Below, one piece after another: positions 27,900 through 34,855 of a stretch of 34,855 nt of DNA. Below the pieces are notes generated by a model. The model saw nothing but the letters and a program-made list of their open reading frames with translations, had not been told where the DNA came from and did no database searches. The number at the start of each line of letters is the position of its first letter. The stretch's first letter is position 1. The translations under genes and the position numbers were made by a program. The stretch comes from Methanobrevibacter sp. TMH8 (lineage in GTDB: Archaea; Methanobacteriota; Methanobacteria; Methanobacteriales; Methanobacteriaceae), in contig NZ_JAHLZE010000031.1 in assembly GCF_020148105.1 (NCBI RefSeq), forward strand, positions 1 through 34,855, read 5' to 3'.

Positions 27900-28406
27900 T
27901 TACTCTTCAATTATTCCATCATAATTTCCCATTGCAATAGCTATTCCATCAATGACTAAACTTATACCTAAAATAATAGCTACATATACTGGACTTAATA
28001 ATGCGAAATATCCAAGTACTATAGTTATTATACCTAAAATTAACATTAATGCAGATGAAGCTTTTGTCATCATTGCAGATCTTGTAAATATACCTACTAA
28101 ACCTGCAAATAAAAGCATGAAACCAGCTATATATAAGTACAAACTAATTAATACTCCAAATAATAATACATTCCCTAAAAGCATTATTCCAACAAGCATT
28201 CCTAAGAAACCAATTATTATATATGCAATAGAACCTGCTTTTGTAAGTGTCCAAAGACTAGCTCCTTGAATAAGGAAGAAAATACCTAAAATAAGTAATC
28301 CGATCCCTGCTATTACAGATAATACAAATTGACTCATAAATGGGAAAATCATTATTAAAAGACCAAATATAATCGCCAAAATTCCTACAATTGTTTTATT
28401 TTCCAT
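27900..28406 (-). CDS. DUF308/HdeD-like membrane protein (paralogue A)
   Basis: The 168-aa protein has six predicted membrane helices in three hairpins, the layout of the DUF308/HdeD group, and the MENKTIVGILAIIFGLLIMIFP start that I associate with that family in Methanobacteriales. In E. coli HdeD is linked to acid resistance; no such role is shown here. A longer frame from 28442 exists, but AAGGTG ends about 8 nt before the ATG at 28406 and both paralogues then begin MENKTI. It is followed upstream by its paralogue on the same strand, 283 bp away, so the pair looks like a tandem duplication. Confidence 0.8.
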   Translation of the reverse strand: MENKTIVGILAIIFGLLIMIFPFMSQFVLSVIAGIGLLILGIFFLIQGASLWTLTKAGSIAYIIIGFLGMLVGIMLLGNVLLFGVLISLYLYIAGFMLLFAGLVGIFTRSAMMTKASSALMLILGIITIVLGYFALLSPVYVAIILGISLVIDGIAIAMGNYDGIIEE

Positions 28407-28649
28407 ATATACACACCTTCTAAATACAACCAATACCATCATATATCCTATATAATTTCCCCATCTATTAAAAAATAATACACAGGTACATATAATATAT
28501 ATTGTTTAATATTATTAATATATTTTTCTATATAAATGCTATAAAAAATAATAAAATAGAAATAAAATAATATTTCAGTTTTAGCTAAAAAAATAATTAT
28601 AAAAAATAAATAAAAAATAGAAAAATAGAAAAATAAAGGGATAAATAAA

Positions 28650-28694
28650 AAATAAAAATATTTAATTAATAAATAGATAATTTCTAAATTTATT
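28650..28694 (-). terminator. Stop-overlapping hairpin plus U-tract after the second DUF308 gene
   Basis: AATAAAT (28668-28674) pairs with ATTTATT (28688-28694), which contains the stop codon (28690-28692). AATTAAATATTTTTATTTTT follows on the minus strand. Confidence 0.45.
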
Positions 28695-29265
28695 CTTCTT
28701 TTGGTTCAGATTCTCCGATTTCTTCTTTTGGTTCAAGTTCCCCAATTTCTTCTTTTGGTTCAATTTTTTCAATTGATTCAATTGGTTCAAATATTAAAGT
28801 AATACCTTCTGCAATTAAAGCAATTCCAATAAGTATAGCTAAATATAGTGGGTTTTCAAATAATAAATTTGCAAACATTAAAAGTACAATACCAAAAAGT
28901 ACAAACAATACTGCAGATGTTTTAGATATTGGGGCATTTTTAATAAATAAATCAGCTATTCCAAACATAATCATTAAAAATCCAACTACATATAGAATAA
29001 AGCTAGAAGTTACTATAAAGAATGGTAAATTTCCAGTTAAAACTGATCCAAATAATATTGCAAAGATCCCAACAAGAACATAAAGAACACAGTGAGCTTT
29101 ACTTGAATTCCATAAATGAATTCCTCTGATAATCCAATAAATACCAAGTATCACTACTGCAAGACCTGCAACAATTTGTATAAATTCTAAGCTAATTAAT
29201 GGGAATATGATTGCTATAACACCAAGAACAATAGCTAAAATTCCTAAAATTGTTTTATTTTCCAT
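28690..29265 (-). CDS. DUF308/HdeD-like membrane protein with acidic repeat tail (paralogue B)
   Basis: The 191-aa protein shares with its neighbour the MENKTI.GILAI start and six-helix plan (helices from about residue 7 to 158). It adds a charged cytoplasmic-type tail after about residue 160, built from a 9-aa repeat EPKEEIGE(L/S) present as two full and one partial copy (27-bp DNA period, 28693-28762). The tail is absent from paralogue A, so it was gained or lost after duplication. SD AGGTGA lies 4 nt before the ATG. Function is unknown. Confidence 0.8.
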   Translation of the reverse strand: MENKTILGILAIVLGVIAIIFPLISLEFIQIVAGLAVVILGIYWIIRGIHLWNSSKAHCVLYVLVGIFAILFGSVLTGNLPFFIVTSSFILYVVGFLMIMFGIADLFIKNAPISKTSAVLFVLFGIVLLMFANLLFENPLYLAILIGIALIAEGITLIFEPIESIEKIEPKEEIGELEPKEEIGESEPKEE

Positions 29266-29509
29266 AATTTCACCTAATTAAATATAATTTAATTTATTTT
29301 TAATTTACTTCCATTTATACCACTATTTCCATTATGAAAAAATGGAAAAGAACAAAATATGAGAATTGAATAAATAAATGAATAGATTACTGAATAGATA
29401 AATAAATTAATAGATTAATGAATTCCTAGATAAATAACTATACATTCAAATAAATAAACTGAAATAATGAACGAAAATAATAAATAAATATATAAATGAA
29501 AGTGAATAA

Positions 29510-29542
29510 GAATTTGAAAGAATAAAAACGGAGTTAACCTCC
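29510..29542 (-). terminator. GC-containing terminator hairpin at the DUF2098 stop
   Basis: On the minus strand GGAG-GTTAA-CTCC is followed by GTTTTTATTCTTT. The stop codon lies in the loop. The stem is only 4-5 bp but GC-rich. Confidence 0.5.
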
Positions 29543-29842
29543 ACCTTCAGCTCCACCAGATGTTAGAGAAGCATCTTCTAATTCATTTCCAATATTCTTT
29601 AAATTTTCAACATTATCTTCTTTTCGAATGTGAGAATCTTTAGTTTTAACCTTTTTTTCATCAATAACCTCGACCACATCATTAGAATACCATAAAAGAG
29701 GTTTTTCAATTTTAACCCATTCAGAATATTCGTCAGACTCATCAATTTTAAGATCTGTTACTTTACCAATAGTTCCAGTTCCAATATACCTAATATAAGA
29801 GCCGATTTCAATAATTTTTCCCCTAGCATCTTTAATTTTCAC
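29534..29842 (-). CDS. DUF2098 family protein
   Basis: The 102-aa protein has the DUF2098 pattern GSYIRYIGTGTIGKVTDLKI...WVKIEKPLLWYSNDVVEVID over residues 13-60, a small beta-rich, SH3-like fold found mostly in methanogens and of unknown function. A disordered, charged segment and a GGAEGGG end follow. The start is GTG, preceded by GGGATGATT, and no nearer ATG fits. It lies 48 bp downstream of the PRC-barrel gene on the same strand, so the two are probably one transcript. The terminator at its end closes the unit. Confidence 0.82.
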   Translation of the reverse strand: MKIKDARGKIIEIGSYIRYIGTGTIGKVTDLKIDESDEYSEWVKIEKPLLWYSNDVVEVIDEKKVKTKDSHIRKEDNVENLKNIGNELEDASLTSGGAEGGG

Positions 29843-29890
29843 ACAATCATCCCAATAAGTAGAAAAAGATTAATGAATATGATTTATTAG

Positions 29891-30124
29891 TTAAACTTTA
29901 TCATCTTTATCAATGTTTATTCTTAATAAAACATAATCACCAATACTTTTAATATTTTCAAAATGAATTAAAACTTCATCATGAGATAAAATATTTTTCT
30001 GTAATGAAACAGCTATCTTGTTGATTTCACCACTTTCTTCATTAAAATCAACATCTGAAACTTTTCCAATATCTTTTGCATCAATGTCAAGTACCTGCAT
30101 ACCTAATAAATCTTTCATTCTCAT
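29891..30124 (-). CDS. PRC-barrel domain protein
   Basis: The 77-aa protein is a single PRC-barrel: MKDLLGMQVLDIDAKDIGKVSDVDFNEESGEI is the usual first half and the hydrophobic-patterned second half ends IGDYVLLRI. Stand-alone archaeal PRC-barrels are small beta proteins implicated in RNA or division processes (for example CdpB proteins bound to SepF in some archaea). Which role applies here is not known. AAGGGGA lies 6 nt before the ATG, supporting MRMKDLL as the start. It heads a two-gene unit with DUF2098. Confidence 0.88.
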   Translation of the reverse strand: MRMKDLLGMQVLDIDAKDIGKVSDVDFNEESGEINKIAVSLQKNILSHDEVLIHFENIKSIGDYVLLRINIDKDDKV

Positions 30125-30667
30125 TTTAAATCCCCTTTTTTATGTAAAATATATAGCTTATGTTATTTTATGTTATTTTATCTATATTTTATGTCCTATT
30201 TTATATCTTAATTCATATACTTTATATTTTAGTTATATCAACAATTCATAATATTTCATATATGACAATATAATTTATTAAAAATTTATTATAATATATT
30301 ATGTTCAACTTTAGTAATAAATTTTTTCAAATTTATCCATATCATATACTAACTATTATTTTTTACTTCATTGTAACATCAAATAATAAATTAATAGAAA
30401 TAATAAACTAATACAAATACTATAAAAAACATAAATTTTAATGTTTAAATTTAACTGATTTATTTTAGATATATATTATATATTTAATATTTTATCTAAT
30501 ATTCTATCATATTCAATTAAATTTTATAATAATTATAATTATAGTATCTATATTATTATAATTAATACTATAATCAATATCATATAATCAATATCATGTA
30601 ATTAATATTTTATAAAGTATAATAAATTGATAAAACTAATAATATGAATAAAAAAGGTGAAATAGCT
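30125..30667. other. Divergent spacer upstream of elp3
   Basis: 543 bp of almost pure AT between the PRC-barrel gene (-) and elp3 (+). Repeated ATCAATATCAT/AATATCATGTA words occur near 30575-30610. No coding frame or RNA gene is seen. Confidence 0.5.
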
Positions 30668-32290
30668 ATGGAAAAAATCTATCGAATTATAATTGATGAT
30701 ATTCTAAATAAAAAGATATCTACAAGGCGTGATTTGGAAATAGCTAAAAGGAAAGTTTGTAGAGATTTTGATCTTCCGAAATTTATGAGTAATACTGAGA
30801 TATTAGAATGTGCAACTGAAGAAGAACGAGAAGTAGTATCTAAAATTCTCATGAAAAAACCAACTAGAACCATATCTGGAGTAGCTATTGTAGCTGTAAT
30901 GTGCCATCCACACAAATGTCCACATGGAAGATGTTTTTATTGCCCAGAAAGTGATGTAGCACCACCTAGTTATACTGGAGAAGAACCTGCAGCTCTTAGA
31001 GCTAGAATGTTTGATTTTCACCCTTACACTCAAACTTATAATCGATTGAAACAGCTATCAACTGTAGGACATAACATAGACAAGGTAGAACTAATAATTA
31101 TGGGAGGGACATTTCCATCTAGAGAATCTTCATATCAAGAGTGGTTTATTGCCCAATGTTTAAAAGCTATGAATGATTTTGGTGGGTGGGATAATGAAAA
31201 AGCAAATGTCAAGCTTTACCCACCAACTGATTATGTTCTCCTAGAAGATGTTCAAAAAGCTAATGAAATAGCTAAAGTCCGCTGTATAGGAATGACCTTT
31301 GAAACAAGACCTGACTACTGTAAAGTAGAAGATATAGATAGGATGTTAAAAATGGGAGTTACAAGAGTTGAACTTGGAGTTCAAACCATCTATGACAATA
31401 TTTATGAGAAGATGGAAAGAGGCCATACAGTTCAAGATGTGATTGATGCAAATCAGACACTTCGTGATTCTGGAATTAAAGTAGCTATGCACTTTATGCC
31501 AGGATTATTATCTAATCCAAAAGAAGACTATGAGATGTTTAAAGAAGTATTTAATAATCCAAAATTTAAACCAGATATGTTAAAAATTTATCCTTGTCTT
31601 GTAACTAAAGGAAGTAAACTATATGACCTTTGGAAAGAAGGAAAATATACACCTTATACTGATGAAGAAGCAGTCAAATTAATCGTCAAAATAAAAAAAA
31701 TCCTTCCAAAATGGGTAAGGACCATGAGAATTCAAAGAGATATTCCAGCTAAATTAATAGAAGCTGGAGTAAAAAAATCTAATCTTGGAGAGCTTGTTTA
31801 CAATAGACTTGAAGAAGAAAATGTTAATTGCAAATGTATACGATGCAGAGAAGTAGGTCACAAAATTAATAAATCAAAAGAAAAATATGAAGTTAAAGTT
31901 GAAGATTTTAAACTTTTTAAAGAGGAATATGAAGCTTGTGATGGAAAAGAAATATTTTTATCATTTGAAGATAAAGATGAAACTACTTTAGCTGGTTTTT
32001 TAAGACTACGTTTCCCATCAAACAAAGCTCATAGAAAAGAAATCACTGATTCAACAGCTATTGTAAGAGAACTTCATGTATATGGAAATATGCTGAAAAT
32101 AGGTTCAAAAGGAGAAAATATCGGCCAACACACAGGTTTTGGTGAAAAATTACTTAAAGAAACTGAAAAAATAGCTATTCAAAATGAGAAAGATAAAATA
32201 CTAATAATTAGTGGAATTGGAGCTAGAAATTACTATCGTAAGTTTGGTTACAAAAGAGAAGGACCTTATATGGCTAAAAAACTGAATTAA
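30668..32290 (+). CDS. elp3: tRNA U34 carboxymethyltransferase Elp3 (radical SAM/GNAT)
   Basis: The 540-aa enzyme installs the carboxymethyl group on wobble uridine-34 of tRNAs using S-adenosylmethionine and acetyl-CoA; in archaea it works without the other Elongator subunits. The Elp3 cluster motif C-x9-C-x2-C is Cys79, Cys89 and Cys92 in [17 protein letters not shown]. The TIM-barrel core has [16 protein letters not shown] and [11 protein letters not shown]. The C-terminal GNAT domain has VRELHVYG and the acetyl-CoA loop [11 protein letters not shown]. The ORF stays open back to an ATG at 30644, but GGTGA lies 8 nt before the ATG at 30668, which is chosen. It is monocistronic. Confidence 0.96.
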   Translation: MEKIYRIIIDDILNKKISTRRDLEIAKRKVCRDFDLPKFMSNTEILECATEEEREVVSKILMKKPTRTISGVAIVAVMCHPHKCPHGRCFYCPESDVAPPSYTGEEPAALRARMFDFHPYTQTYNRLKQLSTVGHNIDKVELIIMGGTFPSRESSYQEWFIAQCLKAMNDFGGWDNEKANVKLYPPTDYVLLEDVQKANEIAKVRCIGMTFETRPDYCKVEDIDRMLKMGVTRVELGVQTIYDNIYEKMERGHTVQDVIDANQTLRDSGIKVAMHFMPGLLSNPKEDYEMFKEVFNNPKFKPDMLKIYPCLVTKGSKLYDLWKEGKYTPYTDEEAVKLIVKIKKILPKWVRTMRIQRDIPAKLIEAGVKKSNLGELVYNRLEEENVNCKCIRCREVGHKINKSKEKYEVKVEDFKLFKEEYEACDGKEIFLSFEDKDETTLAGFLRLRFPSNKAHRKEITDSTAIVRELHVYGNMLKIGSKGENIGQHTGFGEKLLKETEKIAIQNEKDKILIISGIGARNYYRKFGYKREGPYMAKKLN

Positions 32291-32682
32291 ATTTTATAAT
32301 GATTAAGAATTTATAATTTTTTAATTAATTCTATTAATTTATTATTTTTATTAATTCTAAATAACTTTATTAAATGGTTGTGTTAATAAATATTTTAAAT
32401 AAATATTTTTCAATAATTATTTATATCTTTACGAACATATTATACATTAATTTAATTACAAATATAACAAATAATAAAAAATAGGAAGATTGTTAAAAAT
32501 AGTAAAACTAAAAAATTAGTAAGTTTATTAAAAATAATAGAAATAATAAAATTAATAGAATTATTAAAATTATTAAAATTAATAGAAATTGAAAAAATAA
32601 TAGAAAACCATACAATAATAAAAAATTGTAAAAAATGCTAAATTAATAGCAATTATATTAATATAAAATTTATAGGGATAAT
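32291..32682. other. Spacer between elp3 and deoC
   Basis: 392 bp of low-complexity sequence. The first 50 bp can fold as a long AT stem around the elp3 stop (GAATTAA 32284-32290 with TTAATTC 32335-32341). The second half is built of AATAATAGAAAT/AAATTATTA words. No ORF is credible. Confidence 0.5.
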
Positions 32683-33396
32683 ATGATAAAATTAAACTCT
32701 GTTGAAGCATTAGCTAACAAAATTGAATATACTAATCTAAAAAATACTGCAACAAAAGAAAGTGTTGAATATTTAGCTCATAAAGCTAAAGAATATGGAT
32801 TTTGCGCAATTGTTGTTTCTCCATATTATGTTGAATATGCTAAAAAACTTTTAAAAGATACTAATATTAAAGTAGTTACAGTAGTAGGATTTCCACTTGG
32901 ATTTACAAGTCCAAAATCTAAGAAAAAAGAAGCTAAAGTAGCTATAAAAAATGGAGCAGATGAAATAGATATGGTTGCAAATATTCAAGCTTTAAAATCT
33001 GGAGATTATGATACTATAACAACAGAAATAGAAAAAGTAAGAAAAGTAACCGAAGGAAAAATTCTCAAAGTTATAATCGAAGCAGAATTATTAAATGATG
33101 AAGAAATCAAAAAAATTAGTGAAATAGCTTCTAAATCTGGAGCAGATTATATAAAAACATCTACTGGATTAAGTGGTGAAATTCCAAAAGCCTCTAACCT
33201 TGTTTTAATTCGAAGAACTACTCCTAATATGAAAGTAAAAGCATCCGGAGGAATAAAAGATTATAAAACAGCTATTAGATTAGTTAGTGCTGGTGCAGAT
33301 AGGCTTGGAACATCATCTGGAGACTTAATCATAGAAGAATACAATAGAATAGCTGAACAACAAGCAAAATATGAAACAAAAGGATTTTTAGAATAA
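32683..33396 (+). CDS. deoC: Deoxyribose-phosphate aldolase
   Basis: The 237-aa aldolase splits 2-deoxyribose-5-phosphate to glyceraldehyde-3-phosphate and acetaldehyde in nucleoside breakdown. VVGFPLGFTSPKSK, EIDMVANI (Asp96), GADYIKTSTGL with Schiff-base Lys158, VKASGGI with Lys186 and RLGTSSG are all present. The first-strand motif, usually DHTLLKPxAT, reads EYTNLKNTAT here, so the Asp-His pair is Glu-Tyr. All catalytic residues remain. GGGAT lies 3 nt before the ATG. It is monocistronic, with no adjacent nucleoside phosphorylase or pentose genes. Confidence 0.95.
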   Translation: MIKLNSVEALANKIEYTNLKNTATKESVEYLAHKAKEYGFCAIVVSPYYVEYAKKLLKDTNIKVVTVVGFPLGFTSPKSKKKEAKVAIKNGADEIDMVANIQALKSGDYDTITTEIEKVRKVTEGKILKVIIEAELLNDEEIKKISEIASKSGADYIKTSTGLSGEIPKASNLVLIRRTTPNMKVKASGGIKDYKTAIRLVSAGADRLGTSSGDLIIEEYNRIAEQQAKYETKGFLE

Positions 33397-33808
33397 ATTA
33401 AAACAAATTTAATAAATAAAAATACCAATAATAAAAATATCAATATTATTTTTTATCTGAATTTTCAGATACTTTATTTATCTTTTATAATCAAAAAACA
33501 TAACTAAATTTTATACTATTTTTAATTCTTTATATTTTTTATACTAGTTTTTATACTATTTTTTACAATCTTTTTTACAATTCTATTTAAAATGTTTTTT
33601 ATAATATTTTTATAGATTTAATATATGTTATTCTATATATGTTTTTTTATATAATATTATATGTTTTTTATATATTATTTTACAGAATAAGTATAGTTAA
33701 ATAATAATATATTTATTTTTTAAATATGAAAACTATTAAATATGATAAATAACAAAAATTATTATGTCATATATTGGTTATATGACGATTTTATAACACA
33801 ACCAAAAC
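33397..33808. other. Spacer upstream of the second adhesin
   Basis: About 410 bp, T-rich, with repeated TTTTTATACTA (33537-33562) and TATATGTTTTTT words (33620-33675), the former resembling the units of the 9605-9826 array. It should hold the adhesin promoter. Only tiny ORFs are present. Confidence 0.5.
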
Positions 33809-33814
33809 GGGGGT
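33809..33814 (+). promoter_or_regulatory. Ribosome binding site of the second adhesin
   Basis: GGGGGT, then TAAAAA, then ATT. It has the same G5 core as the SD of the leader ORF ahead of the first adhesin. An in-frame TAA (33815-33817) closes the frame upstream, so initiation must be at or after 33818. Confidence 0.5.
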
Positions 33815-33820
33815 TAAAAA

Positions 33821-34855
33821 ATTAACAAAAAGATAATATTTAGTCTTATATTATTAACACTATTTTTAATTACAATATCCTCAGTAAACGCAGCAGACAA
33901 TAGTACCGACTTAAAAACAACAATAAACGACGCGGTTGATGGTGCAGTTATAAATTTAGATGGAACATACAAAAATAATGTAAATAATATAACAATAGAT
34001 AAAAATCTAACTCTAATAGGGAAAAACCCGAAGACAACAATAATAGATGCTCAAAATAATGGAAGAATATTTGATATCCAAAGTAATGGAACACTCACAC
34101 TAATAAATATTACCATAATCAATGGGAATGCAACAGATGGAGGAGCAATATACAACAGAGGCACATTAACAGTGACACAATGTGAATTCATCAACAATAC
34201 AGGTAACATAGGAGGAGCTATTAGAAATATAAATAGTTATATGTTTGTAACTGATTCTAATTTCACCAATAATAAAGTAACTGACTCAGGAGGAGCTATC
34301 ACTTCAGATAACTCAAATATAACAATCTATAACTCAAATTTCATAAATAATAGTGCTGGAAACTTTGGAGGAGCTCTCGCTATTGCTGAATTTGACCAAA
34401 GCATTAGTACTAATACTACTAATATAAATAATTGTAATTTCACAAATAATAATGCTACAAATGGTGGAGCTATAACTAGCATCACCAATACAACAATTAA
34501 TAATTGTAACTTCAAAAATAACAATGCTACATATGGTGGAGCTATTTTTAATCTTTTAAATATTGCGATTAACAATTCAAATTTTTTAAGGAATACATTA
34601 TCTGCAATTTATAGTGTACAAGAATTTGAAGGACAAAGGTTTGGGAATTCTACTAATCTTACTGTTTTAAATTCTAATTTTGTTGATAATGAATTAGCAA
34701 TATACAATAGTGGAAATACTACTATACAAGGAAATAACATAATAAACAATACAAAAGGAATACTTATAAACGAAAGTTCACAGAATAATGTTATTAACTA
34801 CAACAGAATCTTCAACAATACAGAATATGATTTAAATAATAGTGGTATTGTTAAT
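33821..34855 (+). CDS. Adhesin-like surface protein, N-terminal part, apparent ATT start, cut by window end
   Basis: A frame of 345 codons runs open from 33818 to the window edge and encodes a secreted beta-helix protein. NKKIIFSLILLTLFLITISS followed by VNA|AD is a textbook signal peptide. GAVINLDGTYK and the DAQNNGRIFDI strand open the helix. Repeats of the form SNFxNNxAxxGGAI follow (at least five GGAI cores), then PbH1-like turns of the NosD type near the edge. No ATG, GTG or TTG lies between the in-frame TAA at 33815 and the signal peptide; ATT at 33821-33823 is where a start is expected, 7 nt after G5. The first in-frame GTG is far inside. It resembles the repeat part of the 1018-aa adhesin. 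Confidence 0.85.
   Translation, partial: MNKKIIFSLILLTLFLITISSVNAADNSTDLKTTINDAVDGAVINLDGTYKNNVNNITIDKNLTLIGKNPKTTIIDAQNNGRIFDIQSNGTLTLINITIINGNATDGGAIYNRGTLTVTQCEFINNTGNIGGAIRNINSYMFVTDSNFTNNKVTDSGGAITSDNSNITIYNSNFINNSAGNFGGALAIAEFDQSISTNTTNINNCNFTNNNATNGGAITSITNTTINNCNFKNNNATYGGAIFNLLNIAINNSNFLRNTLSAIYSVQEFEGQRFGNSTNLTVLNSNFVDNELAIYNSGNTTIQGNNIINNTKGILINESSQNNVINYNRIFNNTEYDLNNSGIVN

Overview
The window is very AT-rich chromosomal DNA from a methanogenic archaeon of the order Methanobacteriales, most likely Methanobrevibacter or a close relative. The evidence is archaeal ribosomal proteins (S8e, S17e), the detached C-terminal piece of a split family B DNA polymerase, GHMP-type shikimate kinase, Hel308, archaeal Elp3, DUF2098, DUF4013 and DUF5654 proteins, and large Asn-rich beta-helix 'adhesin-like' surface proteins. 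Shine-Dalgarno (SD) sites of the GGAGGTGAT type precede most genes. No tRNA, rRNA, CRISPR array, transposase or phage gene was seen.

Layout. 1-5000: a 44-bp tandem repeat, rps8e (-), a 61-aa charged helical protein, polB2, a HAD phosphatase and a bacterial-type glutamate dehydrogenase (-). 5900-13400: an accessory and transport stretch with long gene-poor spacers, holding a DUF4013 membrane protein, a CopB-type copper ATPase, a DUF5654 protein, a SatP-like acetate transporter and a 14-TM MFS transporter. 13660-18050: exonuclease III/Mth212-type nuclease and a 1018-aa cell-surface adhesin, both on the minus strand. 18430-27400: a housekeeping block with rps17e, chorismate mutase, shikimate kinase, a divergent SppA, Hel308, MoaC, a GT4 glycosyltransferase, CbiD and a small CPYC thioredoxin. 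From memory, much of this is also clustered in Methanothermobacter. 27870-30125: two DUF308 paralogues, DUF2098 and PRC-barrel proteins. 30640-34855: Elp3, DeoC and the start of a second adhesin that runs off the window.

Several features go beyond routine annotation. Two genes (exonuclease III and the second adhesin) have no ATG, GTG or TTG at the expected start, but have an in-frame ATT 5-7 nt after a strong SD. Two genes (the large adhesin and cbiD) are preceded by very short ORFs with their own SD; the one before cbiD overlaps its start by ATGA. Many genes end in an inverted repeat that contains or touches the stop codon, often followed by a U-tract, which resembles bacterial intrinsic terminators. 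A C-rich patch in the copB-satP interval may be a structured RNA.

No new multi-gene defence or metabolic system was identified. The best leads concern translation initiation, leader peptides and 3'-end formation. All functional calls rest on reading motifs by eye; no database search was run.
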